A stretch of DNA of 64,000 bases from Galeopsis tetrahit (GCA_963675135.1 OY776126.1:21703195-21767194); one strand, 5' to 3'; shown: positions 1-11,575, counted from the first letter of the stretch. The notes: generated from the sequence alone by a model not told the origin. Numbers and translations: made by a program.

Positions 1-1
1 G

Positions 2-430
2 GCAACTCTACTGAACAATGGTCAGAGGAGTTATCCAAGGTATAACCAGCCTAGGCTAACTCATCTGAGAAAACCTCAGCTGGATAGACCTAAGGACAAC
101 TATCCTCAAAGGCAGAATAAAATGAGACAACCAAAACCCTTCATGCCAAAGGGTAATGGTCATAGGAATGCCTTTCCTCAAAGATTTCATCAAGCTGCAC
201 AAAGAGCTCATAAGTTCAGGAGAATTGACAACTCCCCTGAAACTTACAGAGTTAACACATTCACACATACTTTCCCCAAGGCATTTAAGGGAAAGACAGT
301 GTATGTTGATGCATAAGGAAAACAATTTAGCCACCTTGAATCAATCAGGGTAATTAGGCAAGTTTGGGTTCCAAAAGGTACAGCTAACCTCTCAGGACCC
401 AAAACTCAAAGGGTACCTAAACCTATCTAA
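2..430 (+). pseudogene. Copia-1 gag C-terminal tail, interrupted by stops
   Basis: The frame entering the window is open to a TAA at 314-316, continues without a frame change to a second TAA at 428-430, and then joins the pol frame directly. The residues are basic and rich in Q, R, N and P, as expected for the nucleic-acid-binding end of a copia Gag. No zinc knuckle falls inside the window. In copia elements gag and pol are normally one continuous frame, so the two stops are inferred to be inactivating. Programmed suppression is possible but not supported by anything visible. Confidence 0.6.
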
Positions 431-3400
431 TTGCAGGTACCATTGGGCCACAAGAAGAGGAGCATGAACAAAAAGACAGCATGGTACCTTGACAGTGGAT
501 GCTCAAGGCACATGACTGGAAACAAAGATCTCCTCACTAATTTCATTGAAAAAGAAGGCCCAAATGTCACCTTTGGAGACAGCTCACAAGCAACCACAAA
601 AGGTTATGGTACCTTGATGATTGGTAACATCAAAGTAACCAATGTATCTTATGTAGCTGGCCTCAAGTATAATCTCCTAAGTATCAGTCAATTTTGTGAC
701 AAAGACTTTAAAGTTGAGTTCTCAAGTGGAAAATGCTTAATTAAGGATAAAACTCAACAAACTCTATTGACTGGAACTAGGAAGGGAAATGTGTATTTTG
801 CAGACTGGGACAAGTCTACTGATGCTGCATGCTTCATTGCTAAGAGCATTAGTGAACAAAGCTGGTTATGGCACAAGAGGCTAAACCATCTGAACTTCAA
901 ACCAATGAACAAACTTGCTAGAAATGCATTAGTTAAAGGACTGCCTAATGAGGTTTTCATTAAGGAACATGTGTGTAAACCATGTCAAGAGGGAAAACAA
1001 ATTAAAGCCTCATTCAAAGGTAAACCAGTCATTTCTACTGAAAGGGTTCTTGAACTTCTACATATGGATCTTTTTGGACCAATCGCCCCTTCAAGCATAA
1101 ATGGTAGAAAATACACATTAGTTGTAGTAGATGACTTCTCTAGGTTCACATGGGTGGTATTTCTCCTTAATAAGAAGGAAACACAAGTCAAACTACCTGA
1201 ACTTCTTAAGAGACTGTCAAATGAGAAAAGCCTTAACATTATCAAGATAAGATCTGATAAAGGCACTGAGTTCATAAATTCATACATCAATGAGTATTGC
1301 ACATCTAATGGAATAGCTCATGAAACCTCAGCAGCTAGAACTCCTCAGCAAAATGGAGTTGCAGAAAGAAGGAACAGAACTTTAAAAGAAGCTGCTAGAA
1401 CCTTAATTGCTAACTCAAACTTACCTAAGAGGTTTTGGGCTGAAGCTATAAACACTGCATGCCATACTCAAAATAGATGTTTGATTACTAAAGGGCAAGG
1501 CAAAACCCCCTATGAACTCTGGAAAGGAAGAATGCCTAAAGTGTCATACTTTCATATATTTGGTTGTAAGTGCTTCATTCACAATAATGGGAAAGAACAG
1601 TTGAAAGCCTTTGATAGCAAAGCTGATGAGGGAGTATTCCTTGGATACTCTCAAATCAGTAAAGCTTTCAGAGTCTACAACAAGAAAACCCTTATAGTGG
1701 AAGAAACACCTCATGTTGTGTTTGATGAATCTATCCTTGAGATCAGGAATGATAGTTTGGAACCTGAAGAAATCACACAAAGGACAACCAGATTAAGCCT
1801 AAAAGACAAAGACACTGAATTCATAGATGTTGTCCAAGCCAATCTACCTGAATATACTATATTGGACAACAATCCTGAAGACAACATTCCTGAGAGAAAC
1901 CCCACTGATGGAAATGGTGAACTGAATGAGCCAATCCCAGTTCACATCCAGGTAACAACTACCAATAAAGAAGCAGCTCCTGCTGAGGTAGTTAATGGGT
2001 CAAATAATCAAGGGGGAACTCAAAATGTTGAAAATCCCAATGTCCCTGACATTGAGGACAACACCCCTGATTATGATCCTGATTTAGATCCTGCACTAAA
2101 CTATCCTGAATTTTATGATCAAAATGACTCAACCTCAGTAGAGGGCAACTCTACTGAAGGGATCAGAAAAAGAAGGACTTGGTTGTATGACCATCCTACT
2201 GATCTGATACTTGGTGACCCAAGTATAGGAGTCAAAACCAGAAGGTTTCATGGTGAAAGTGCTATGTTCTATTGTTTCTTGTCAGAACAGGAACCAAAAG
2301 ACATTCAGGAAGCACTTCAGGATGCCAATTGGATCACAGCAATGCAGGAAGAGCTCAACCAATTCACCAGAAATGAAGTATGTGAGCTGGTTGATAGACC
2401 TTCACATCAAGATGTTATTGGAACCAAGTGGGTGTTCAAGAACAAGAAGAATGAAAATGATGTGATTGTCAGAAACAAAGCAAGACTAGTGGCTAAAGGT
2501 TACTGCCAGCATGAAGGCATTGACTATGATGAGACATTTGCACATGTGGCAAGGCTAGAAGCAATAAGGCCTTTTCTAGCCTATGCAGCCCACAAGAGGT
2601 TCAAAGTGTATCAAATGGATGTCAAGAGTGCCTTTCTAAATGGAGTCTTGAAAGAAGAAGTCTATGTAGAGCAACCACCAGGTTTTGAGGTTGGAAACCA
2701 AGTATACAGACTGAAGAAAGCTCTATATGGACTCAAGCAAGCCCCTAGGGCTTGGTATGACACACTGTCACAATTCCTATTGGATCATGGATTCACCAAG
2801 GGAACTGTGGACATAACTCTCTTCAGAATCTCTAAAGGAGAGGACATCTTGCTTGTCCAAATTTATGGAGATGACATAATTTTTGGATCTCCTAATGAGA
2901 AGCTTTGTGAGAAGTTCTCCAAGCTTATGCAAAGCAAGTTTGAGATGTCCATGATGGGGTTGATGAACTTCTTTTTGGGTCTACAAGTCAAGCAATCAAA
3001 AGAAGGAATCTTCATCAATCAAGCTAAGTACACTAGAGAGATAATCAAGAAGTTTGGGTGTACAACAAGCAAGCCAGTAAGGATCCCAATGAACACAAAC
3101 TGGAAGATGGATCCTGATGAGAGTGGTGTACCAACCAACTCCACTGAATATAGAGGAATCATTGGATCTCTCCTCTATCTCACTGCCAGCAGGCCTGACA
3201 TCACCTTTGCAGTAGGTGTTTGTGCAAGGTTTCAAGCAAATCCTAAGAAAAGCCATCTTAAGGCTGCAAAGAGGATCTTGAGGTATCTCAAAGGCACTGA
3301 GAATCTAGGCCTTTGGTACCCTGCTGAGGACAACATTGAGTTAACTGGCTACTCAGATGCTGATTATGGAGGATGCAGAATTGACAGAAAATCCACTTCA

Positions 3401-3820
3401 GGAACTTGTCAATTCTTAGGCAACAAAGTCATATCTTGGTTTTCCAAGAAGCAAAACACAGTGGCTACCTCCACCACTGAAGCTGAATATGTTGCTGCTG
3501 GAAGTTGTTGTGCTCAAATTCTTTGGCTAAGACAACAACTCAAGGACTACAAAGTCAACTCTACTGAAGTGCCAATATTCTGTGACAATAACAGTGCCAT
3601 TGCCATATCACAGAATCCTGTATTGCACACAAGATGCAAACATGTGGACATCAAGCATCACTTCATTAGAGATCATGTGGAGAAGAAGGATGTTAAGTTA
3701 GTGAAGATCCACACAGATCATCAAAAAGCTGATATACTAACTAAGCCACTTGTAGAGGCAAGGTTCCTGGAATTATCAGCAGAGTTGGGTCTTCTTGATC
3801 CAGGGAAGTTGGACAAATAA
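431..3820 (+). CDS. Copia-1 pol polyprotein: protease, integrase, reverse transcriptase, RNase H
   Basis: An open frame of about 1129 residues would make the enzymes for retrotransposition in cytoplasmic virus-like particles and for integration in the nucleus. An aspartic protease motif DSG lies at residues 21-23. A gag-pre-integrase region with the zinc-binding H..H...C..C pattern begins near residue 144. The integrase core follows (HMDLFGP near 210, then the TPQQNGVAERRNR region). Reverse transcriptase starts near 667 with KWVFK, has QMDVKSAFLNG, and has the catalytic box YGDD at 812-815, where most copia elements have YVDD. RNase H has DADYGG near 975. The frame has no ATG of its own at the left edge and continues the gag frame, so the start given is simply the base after the stop at 428-430. 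No internal stop is seen. Confidence 0.92.
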   Translation: MQVPLGHKKRSMNKKTAWYLDSGCSRHMTGNKDLLTNFIEKEGPNVTFGDSSQATTKGYGTLMIGNIKVTNVSYVAGLKYNLLSISQFCDKDFKVEFSSGKCLIKDKTQQTLLTGTRKGNVYFADWDKSTDAACFIAKSISEQSWLWHKRLNHLNFKPMNKLARNALVKGLPNEVFIKEHVCKPCQEGKQIKASFKGKPVISTERVLELLHMDLFGPIAPSSINGRKYTLVVVDDFSRFTWVVFLLNKKETQVKLPELLKRLSNEKSLNIIKIRSDKGTEFINSYINEYCTSNGIAHETSAARTPQQNGVAERRNRTLKEAARTLIANSNLPKRFWAEAINTACHTQNRCLITKGQGKTPYELWKGRMPKVSYFHIFGCKCFIHNNGKEQLKAFDSKADEGVFLGYSQISKAFRVYNKKTLIVEETPHVVFDESILEIRNDSLEPEEITQRTTRLSLKDKDTEFIDVVQANLPEYTILDNNPEDNIPERNPTDGNGELNEPIPVHIQVTTTNKEAAPAEVVNGSNNQGGTQNVENPNVPDIEDNTPDYDPDLDPALNYPEFYDQNDSTSVEGNSTEGIRKRRTWLYDHPTDLILGDPSIGVKTRRFHGESAMFYCFLSEQEPKDIQEALQDANWITAMQEELNQFTRNEVCELVDRPSHQDVIGTKWVFKNKKNENDVIVRNKARLVAKGYCQHEGIDYDETFAHVARLEAIRPFLAYAAHKRFKVYQMDVKSAFLNGVLKEEVYVEQPPGFEVGNQVYRLKKALYGLKQAPRAWYDTLSQFLLDHGFTKGTVDITLFRISKGEDILLVQIYGDDIIFGSPNEKLCEKFSKLMQSKFEMSMMGLMNFFLGLQVKQSKEGIFINQAKYTREIIKKFGCTTSKPVRIPMNTNWKMDPDESGVPTNSTEYRGIIGSLLYLTASRPDITFAVGVCARFQANPKKSHLKAAKRILRYLKGTENLGLWYPAEDNIELTGYSDADYGGCRIDRKSTSGTCQFLGNKVISWFSKKQNTVATSTTEAEYVAAGSCCAQILWLRQQLKDYKVNSTEVPIFCDNNSAIAISQNPVLHTRCKHVDIKHHFIRDHVEKKDVKLVKIHTDHQKADILTKPLVEARFLELSAELGLLDPGKLDK

Positions 3821-4502
3821 GTCCAAAGGAGTTCATTCATTAAGGGGGAACTAAGTTCAAACTTCAGCAGACTTGGTCAAGTCTACTGAAATTCAGAGAA
3901 GTTGACCTTACTTCTTCAGGACACTTGTCCTCAACTCTTCAGGACACTTGTCCATGTAGGGTCAGATAAGTTGTCTTGGCTATCAAACCAAATCTTGGTC
4001 TGATAAGCACTTATTTTAGGTGATCATTGTCTATTTCGAAATCTGTCCCATTGAAATACAGTTTTCACCTTTCTGGGATTTAATTTGTCTCCCACCCAAA
4101 AGGTCACTTTCCATGCATTAAATGCCAAGATTCAACTCTTGTTTGCATTAAACTTTTTTGGGACATGATCTACCTCGAAAACTTCCCCAGCCTTAAACAA
4201 ACATTAAAAACCACCGACGTTTTTGAACAAAACAGTTTTTCACTGTTACATTGGTTTTTGACCTTTGGATCAAAACTGGACAACTCCTCTGAAATCAATC
4301 CTAGCCGTTCATTTTGGATTTCCATTTTTGTTCACCTTTGAATTGCATCAAGACCTCACCAACTCATTGACAAACATTCTTTTTAGAATATTCACAAGTC
4401 TTAAGATCCCCCACAAATACTTCTTCCCCAAGTATTCGAAACCCTAGCTCTAAATTTCTTCAAACACTCTCAATCTCTATCAAACATTCTCTGTAACTTT
4501 CA
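3821..4502 (+). other. Spacer between pol and env-like region of Copia-1
   Basis: This is non-coding. It contains a purine-rich run (AAGGGGGAAC near 3842), which could act as an internal polypurine tract. It also holds a near-exact tandem repeat of CTTCAGGACACTTGTCC at about 3914-3930 and 3937-3953. Two copies of the element-wide motif described in the findings lie here, at 3875-3890 and 4278-4293. A short frame at 4265-4447 has no recognisable product. Confidence 0.6.
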
Positions 4503-6095
4503 ATGGCTCCCAAGGTTAGACCAGAGATGATTATTGATTTCTCCAACAAGGCTCTAGACCTTGATTTTAGATACTTGAGCAACAAAAATAATCTTCATTT
4601 TGAGCCCATAGTATCTTTTGAGAGTGAAGACCCTGAGATTACACCAACTCTAAGATGGCTGAGAAGAGCTGGTTTACAAAAGTTCATGGAGGAAAGACCA
4701 AGTTCATGCTTGGAAGGTTACATGGCTGAATTCTTTGCCTTTCTCAAGTGGAGAGGTGAATCTGCAGATGGTGAAGTTTCCACTAAATTGTCATATGTTG
4801 CAGAAGGAGAGAAAGAAGAGAAATTTCATAGAGTGAAATTCTCTCCAGAAGATCTTGAAGGAGCTTTTGGATTGCCTTATGAGGGAAGGAATCCAGAAGT
4901 TTATGGTACTGGACATGAAGATGAAATAGCTCAAGAATGGCTATTGGTTCCAGGTCCCATCTCTTCAACACAAAACAAGAAGACTCTCAAGCCAAAATTT
5001 CTCAACCTCTTTGAGGTAGTTGCTAAGAGTCTCTTGAGCAACACTGGAAGCTTGGAGCAGGTCAGCCATCCAAGAATCAGAATTATGGCTGCTATTATTG
5101 ATGCCAGTGACAAGGGCATCAAGTTTGATTGGAGGACCTTCATCATGTCTGAGATGATGAAGGAAAAGGCTAAATTCAAAGTAAAAGCTCACAACAAGGT
5201 TGTGCTAGAAGGGAAACTCAAGTATTGCACCAGGGCAAGCTTGTTGATTGAGAGATTCTCTCATTACTCTCAAATGCAGACCTTTGCCAAACCTCTACCA
5301 GCCCAAAAGATCCTGTTCAGGAAGCTCAGCAAGAAAACTGAGCAAAGAAGGATGCTCTTGGCCAAACCTGCTGAAGGACAGGTTGAAGAAAAGCCTAAAA
5401 TGATGAAGAGAACCAAGGCCAGGGCTATCAAAACAAGGAAAATGTCTCAATTGTCTTCAAGAGAAGCCTCAGGAGCATCAGCAGAAGTTGATGAAGTGGC
5501 AGAAGAGGGAGTAAGTGTACCTTCTGACCACTCAGAGGAGTTGAGACTGAAGTATAATGAGACAAGGCAAAAGAAGAAAGGAGATAAGAGGATCAGGGAA
5601 GTTGTCCCTGAGAAGGATGGTGAAGGAAGTGGGAGCAGTAGGGCCAGCAAGAGAAGGGTCAAACCTACTGAAAAGGTGTTGGAGCTGCAGGAAGAAAGGT
5701 CACTTCAATTGGCTCTAAGAGAGAGCAGAGCTGAAAGCAGGACCAAATCTAGGTCAAGGACCAACTCATCTGGTTCTGGAACTCCAGAATCCAAGGTCCC
5801 TGAAGGTCAATCTATAGAGGCCAACATCCCTGAGTTTCAGAATTCTGAGCCCAACTCCCCTGAAACCCATGTTACCCCTTCCAACCAACCCATTACCCCT
5901 GTAGATCTCACTAAGAGATACTCTCCAGAAGGGAGTGTGCAAAGAAGTGGCATTGATGTGCTTGCATATTTAACAGTAGATGAGACAAGACTCCTGTCTC
6001 CCCTTGACTCATCCATGCTCAATTATTCAAAACTCTTAGAACATGCACTCAATGAGCCAACCCCCTTCAGATTCATTGCTCTCAAAAGCAACTGA
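4503..6095 (+). pseudogene. Copia-1 env-like region, N-terminal open frame
   Basis: This 530-residue frame starts with an ATG 682 bases after pol. It resembles the plant retroelement domain often labelled 'putative plant transposon protein' (seen from the charged fold around residues 60-260). After that comes a Lys/Arg/Glu/Ser-rich, low-complexity stretch containing N-x-P-E repeats (ANIPE, NSPE). It ends where the frame changes near 6095, and the coding sense continues in another frame at 6043-6315 and then from 6316. In the soybean element SIRE1 the protein after pol is made by stop suppression. Here pol ends in TAA and a long spacer follows, so any expression route is unclear. No signal peptide is seen. 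The function in plants is unknown. Confidence 0.7.
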
Positions 6096-6336
6096 AGCAC
6101 CTTCTACTGCACCAAACCCTTCTAAAGCCAACATCCCTGAATTAAACCTCCCTGAAGCCACTTTAGGAAACCCCAGAGCCAACTCCCCTATAACCCAAAG
6201 TCCCCATTCCAGTGGAGATGAGGAGGAGTATACTTATGAAAGTATGCTCAGAGGAGGAGAAAAGGCTACTGTGGACAATCTATACCCACAGCTTACTGAA
6301 TTTCCAAGAATTTAGAAGACATTTCATGATCTAAGG

Positions 6337-9240
6337 ATGCTTGTTGATGTAAAAGACAAGTCTATGATGGAGATATCACAAGTCATCCAAGATAAGGGTG
6401 CAAACTGGTGGCAAATAGAGGAAAACAGATTGCTGAACTTTGCTGGAGTTTCAAAGATAAGATTTCTCATTGATGAGGAAATTTTTGCAAAGCTGGTAGC
6501 TGATAAGATTAAGGAGGAGAAAGAAAGAAAGGCCAAGGGAATCAAACACCCTGATAGTAGCTCAAATGATGATGATTCCCCTGATGATCCCTCAAATCCT
6601 TCTAACCCCAACCCTCCTGAAACCCCTCAAGCCAATCTCCCTGAATCTTCTCAACCCAAGTCTTCTATAGCAGATAGACTATCAGACCCTCCTAAAACCT
6701 ATCATAGAAAAGGCTCTGTATCTTCAGAGGTGTTGACCAAGGGTGGTAACACAACCAAAGACACATCTGCCAATAAAGGTTCTTCTGAACCTAAGGCACA
6801 TCCTAAAGATGTGGAGGTTCCTGTATTAGAGGCTGGTTTGGTTAAGGCCTATTCAGTGTCAGATGAGCTGGACACTGATCAGCCCTTAATCATTCAGGAT
6901 GACTCAGTGGCTGTTGATGTAAGCACTGTGATCTCCCCACAACTGCCATCTTTGACCCTTATTGAAGGTGGAGATGTTGCAGGTTTAGGAGAAGGAGTTG
7001 AAAAGGAGAAGATAGTTGAAAAACCAGAGGGAGTAGTAGATGAGAGAGATGTGGTGATCACTAGAATAGTGAGTGTACCACCAAATGAGGGTGATATAAG
7101 TGAGGAAGGGCAGGCTATTCTTGAAGTCAAATCTGAACTTCAGGAATCCCTTGATGAGAGGAGGCCTGTTCCTTTAAGTGAGGAAATTATTAAAGAAGGG
7201 AGAAAAGAAAGAGTTGAAAATGAGAAGAAGGCTGTTGATGTATCAAAGTCTTATATAAAAGAAATTGAGGGTGATGAGTGTATATTTCCTAACCTATTTG
7301 ATCTGTCTAATGTTGCAGGTATTTCCCTTGACCAGATTTTTGCAGATGAGTTCTTAACAGATGCACCTATCCAAGTAGATACAGGCTCAGCTCAAGCCTT
7401 ACTTGGAATGCAATCAAAGAAATTGGACTCCTTGGCTCATCAAGTCCAATCTGCTCATGCTGAAACTTCAGGAGCATTGAATGAGCAAGGAAGGACCCTA
7501 GCATCTGTAGAAATGAGGCTCACTGGCTCTGAAGATGTTGTGCTACCAACTCTAGAAGCAAGGATTAGTGGTGTGGAAACTGGCCTCCAAACCATTTCCA
7601 CTGAAGTACAAAATGCTAAATCCACCATGGAAGCCATCTCAGAGGAGGTCAAGAAAGAGCAAAAGCTGCTGAGAGACAATCATAATGCCAATGTCAAGGC
7701 TCTCAGGCTCACTGTCAAGCAAGCTCTTGGAAAGAAGACTGCATTGCAAAAGAGAAGAGCTGAAGAGCAAAGGCTAGCTATGGTGAAAGCAGCCTCTGAA
7801 AAGTTTTCCCAAGAGGTATTGGCCAACATTGCTGAAGGTGCAGTGGCCAACCTCACTGAGTTTCTCAAAGACCAACTTGATGCATCCCTGAAAGCAACCT
7901 TGGAGGAGGTTGTTCAACAAAAGATGAACCCTGTTCTAGCTTTCCTTAGCTTGAGCAGTGATAGGATGCAGAATATACATGATGAAAATGTATATTTGTT
8001 GGAAGAGATGAAGTCCCTGAACCAGGCCCAATCCCTAATGGCCACAACTATGAGTGAGCTAAAACCCCAGTGTTTTGATGCTGCCAAAAAGGGGGAAAGG
8101 GAAAGAGCTAGAGCAAAAGGTGCCTTGGTGATTGGAGGTTCAGACAAGGGAAAAGACAAAACTGCTGAAGCAAAAGGAAAAGAACCTGCAGTGCTAAACT
8201 TAGAAGAATTGAATGAAGAAGAGCAACTAGCACTTGCATTGAAAAATTCAATGGCATCAGCACAAGAAGAAAGGATGAGGCTACAGCAGAGGCCAGGTGG
8301 TGAGGTGTCTGGTTTGGACAAAGATGCTGAAGGTATCCAAACCGGAGGAAAGATCAGGAAGGCAAAGGGAAAGAAAAGACAAGCTGAGACATTTACTGAC
8401 TTTCCTAACAGCCTTGATCTTCCACCTGAATTCAGAATTGATGAGGATGAGCCTACATCAAAGAAAGCCAAAACTGCTGAAGAGCCCAAAACTGCTGAAA
8501 AAGACAAATCTTCTGAAATGGTCAACATTGCTGAAGGTACCAAAGCTACTGAAGATGTGGAAGCCTTATATGAAGAAGGCTTTGGACCTGGACCCAAGAA
8601 GACAAAGATTGTAGTACTGAATGATCCATCAAAGCTGTTTCATGAAGGGTATGACAAAGACCCTGAAACACAACATAAATTGGCCATGATGAAAGCCCAA
8701 GAGAAAATGGATCTGTTAGAGGAAGCACAAAGAGCAAGAGACAAGAGAAGAGCTAACTTTCAGAAACCAAGAAGAAGGAGAGCAACTTACAGCAAGATGA
8801 AGCCTCAGCTTTTGGTCCCAATGGACACTAAATATCCACACTTGGATAAATGGGTGCCAATTCAGCTGAATGATACATGGGAAGAGGCAAAAAGGGAGTT
8901 TGTCTATGACTACTATGTCATTGACAGATGGAATGGTGGAGATGCCAACTCTGCCTTTGCTGAGTTCATGATAGAATACTACAGAGATTTGTATCAACAA
9001 CTACTTGCAGCTGCTGACATTGCAAAAATTGAACTCAATGCTCCCAAGCCTATCATCTACATGACTCCAAAGCTTGATGGATGGATTGACCAAGCAAGGA
9101 TCCTAAGGGAGTTCACAGAAATTCTGAAGCTGAACAAGATGACCCTTGGACCCAAAGGAACCAACCAGGAAGCCATGGAACTCAAGAAGAGAGTGTGGGC
9201 ACAATATGGTATGAACCCACCTCCTGAGGATGATCTTTAA
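6337..9240 (+). pseudogene. Copia-1 env-like region, C-terminal coiled-coil open frame
   Basis: This 967-residue frame continues the env-like region. The same frame is already open at 6043-6315 and is cut only by a TAG at 6313-6315. An acidic Pro/Ser-rich part comes first. A long heptad-like coiled coil follows at roughly 7380-8060, and then a Lys/Glu-rich segment with A-E-P-K-T-A repeats. The C-terminal part, about 130 residues (from about 8830), is more globular. Coiled coils after pol are typical of SIRE-type elements. Together the two frames would exceed pol in length. The frameshift and the stop make this copy a pseudogene. It is not homologous to animal viral glycoproteins in any way I can see. 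Confidence 0.7.
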
Positions 9241-9789
9241 ATGGCTAAGTCTTCTGACTCTTTCTGGATAGAAAACTATCTTATCTGAAGATATTTTTGC
9301 TAAGTGGTCAAATCTGCTGAAGTTTGGACAAGCCTGCTGATGTGATGTGCATTGATATGCTGATTGCTCTAACATGTTTTGGATTGCTGTGTTCCACTTT
9401 GATATCTGGAATATTCTGTATTAGCTCTGATACTTGAAGTAGTTTGTTTAGCTCTGATCCTATGCTTAGTATGTATTTGTAGTAAAATGTTAATTTGTAA
9501 TGTTATCTTGAATTCATGCTCTGATAAGTTACCTTCAACTGTCAACATGCCTGTAATGATTTTTATATGAATGATAGTTGAACACTTTTGAATCAGGATA
9601 CATTGTTGAAATCTCTCTATGCCTATCCTTGAAACCTACTTACAACAAAAAAACAGTGAATACACTAACACATTGTCTTTTCAGGAATATTGACCTTAGT
9701 CATGTCTTCTGAAGATATATGTAATAGGTGTAGACAAGTCAATTTTGCATAAAATGTGTAGGTTTTGGCATCATCAAAAAGGGGAAAAT
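9241..9789 (+). other. Copia-1 3' untranslated region and polypurine tract
   Basis: AT-rich non-coding DNA lies between the env-like stop and the 3' LTR. A polypurine tract, AAAAAGGGGAAAAT, ends directly before the LTR start at 9790, where it would prime plus-strand synthesis. Confidence 0.75.
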
Positions 9790-11575
9790 TGTTGGGAATA
9801 AAATGATACATGTTTTGATTAAATACCAAAACCCCCTGAGACATGCCTAAGTCAATATGATTGTGTTCTAAAAGTGCTAGAACACATAGTATAAGGCTAG
9901 ATGAGAAGCTGATATGTTAGGCAGCTCTTAGATGACCAAGATGCACATAGTGAGGGGGAACCCATGCTTTGAAGATGATCAAGATCAAGTTCCCTCAAGG
10001 CTCAAAATCTGGAACAAACACTAAGGATAAACATACTCCATTGAAAACCACATGCTCTGATCAGGAGAGTTGTCCAGAAGAGTTAGTTCTATGCAAGAAC
10101 AAGATTGCAAAGCTCAAAAGGACAAGATTAGTCAAAAGCTCCGATAAGGAGAGTTGTCCGGAGAAGTGAACTCTGTAAAATCAACAGCTCTGAAGCTAAA
10201 AGGCCAAACATACTGATCAGGAGAGTTGTCCCAGAAGAGTTGTCTCAGCAAGAAGAATCTAATGTTGAAGGTCAACCATGCTAAAGAATTAAGAGACAAC
10301 TATTCCCTAAAGAATCTCAATACAAAGATCACATTGAAGTGAAGGAAAGGGAAAGAGCCAAGTCATCTGAAGAAGAGCAAGCCAACTTTGCTGATAAGCA
10401 AAACTGCTGATAGTGATAAGGAGAGTTGTCCAGTTGATAAGGAATGTTGTCCTATCATTGGATCAACCTTCAGAAGCCATGTCCAAGTCCTAACAAGAAG
10501 TCAAACATTGGGAAAAGTGCTACAGAAAGAAGACAATGCCTTACAAGCCGTTTATTACCCAAATGAGGACATGTCACTATCAAGAATCTATCTTCCAGTT
10601 TGAAGAACTCAAGGAAGACATTTATAGCAATTTGGGGCTGCCTCTCCAACGGACAAATCCTCCATTTTGTCTATAAATACAGAAGTGTGAAGACCATTTG
10701 AAAAACCAATCTACCAATCCAACTGAGCAAGTATTCTGAAGTTCATAGAACTTACAAGCTTTCAAAAGACTATCTTAGTCTTCATACACTTCTTCTAAGC
10801 TGAACCTACTGTATATCCATACAAAGCTTAGAGAGATATCCTAATCCTTATACACTGATCTCCATTGTAAAGGATATCTCATTAGTTGGAACCTTACTTC
10901 AAACCTTACCCATTTAAGTGAGAAAGAGAGAAGGTTGTAGTAGTAGAAGTGGTAGGAGCTAACTGTTGAGAGAAGAACAGTTCAGTTCTGAGTTGAGAAG
11001 AGGGTATTAGGACTCTAGACATCCTAGGGATCAGTTCACCAAGGAGTGGTGTTCTTGATCAAGTGCACCTTGGCACTATAAAACAAGTTAATTCCAAGAG
11101 TGAAGGAATTATCCTATTAAATCAGGGAAAGTGGATGTAGGAGCTTGAGTCTCTGAACCACTATAAACTCTTGTGTTGATTTGCCTTACAAAGTACTTAC
11201 ACTCATTCAACACTGCACACAAAACTGATCTTTCAAAAGATACATATTCAAAGACTATGCAAAACTGATTTGGACAAGTTCCCTGAAACTAAACTGGACT
11301 GTATTGGATTGATAAAGTGATTTCAGAAACTTAAGGAGTCTAAACTTAAAGGGCCAACCACTATTCCGCACCTATAACTCCCCTAGATAGTTATTCAACT
11401 AAGTACTCAATAGTACTTAGTAGTTTGATTATCTTAAGAAGAGTTTATCATCTTCAGCAGAGTTGTCCAAGACAACCTTGCTGAGCTCTGGTTTGATCAT
11501 AAGTTAAAAGATTTGCATACAAGTGTATTCCCCCCCCCCCCATACACTTGTTATATACTCCTTTCAGGACCAACA
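9790..11575 (+). repeat. 3' LTR of Copia-1 (1786 bp)
   Basis: The LTR begins TGTTGGGAAT and ends CCAACA, with a 6-bp inverted terminus TGTTGG/CCAACA. It is preceded by a polypurine tract and followed by host sequence of pseudogene A. The upstream half carries at least five copies of GATNAGGAGAGTTGTCC (10060-10452), likely U3 regulatory repeats. A TATA box lies at 10672. A run of about 12 C residues lies near 11530. The LTR length agrees with SIRE/Maximus-type elements. The 5' LTR is not in the window, so age cannot be estimated. Confidence 0.85.
10672..10679 (+). promoter_or_regulatory. TATA box of Copia-1 LTR promoter
   Basis: TATAAATA sits downstream of the repeated GATNAGGAGAGTTGTCC motifs and about 900 bases before the LTR end. 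This is a plausible RNA polymerase II core promoter for the element. Confidence 0.6.

Larger units (their letters stand above)
1..11575 (+). mobile_element. Ty1/copia LTR retrotransposon, SIRE/Maximus-like, left end outside the window
   Basis: The order is gag tail, pol (protease, integrase, reverse transcriptase, RNase H, the copia order), a long env-like coiled-coil region, polypurine tract and 3' LTR. A large extra coding region after pol and a very long LTR are the known hallmarks of the SIRE/Maximus lineage. The right end is TGTTGG...CCAACA at 9790-11575, followed by GTGAA at 11576-11580, which should match the left target duplication outside the window. The insertion lies in intron 2 of receptor-kinase pseudogene A. 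gag and the env-like region carry stops and a frameshift, while pol is open, so this copy is probably not autonomous. Confidence 0.85.

Noticed and set aside
2864..2875. YGDD instead of YVDD in Copia-1 reverse transcriptase as a loss of function
   Set aside because: The second position of the box is variable in reverse transcriptases and both Asp residues are present, so no inactivation can be claimed.
7914..8597. A 227-residue minus-strand frame rich in Ser, Phe and Pro
   Set aside because: It is the antisense of the env-like coding region and has no domain. The plus-strand frame explains the openness.
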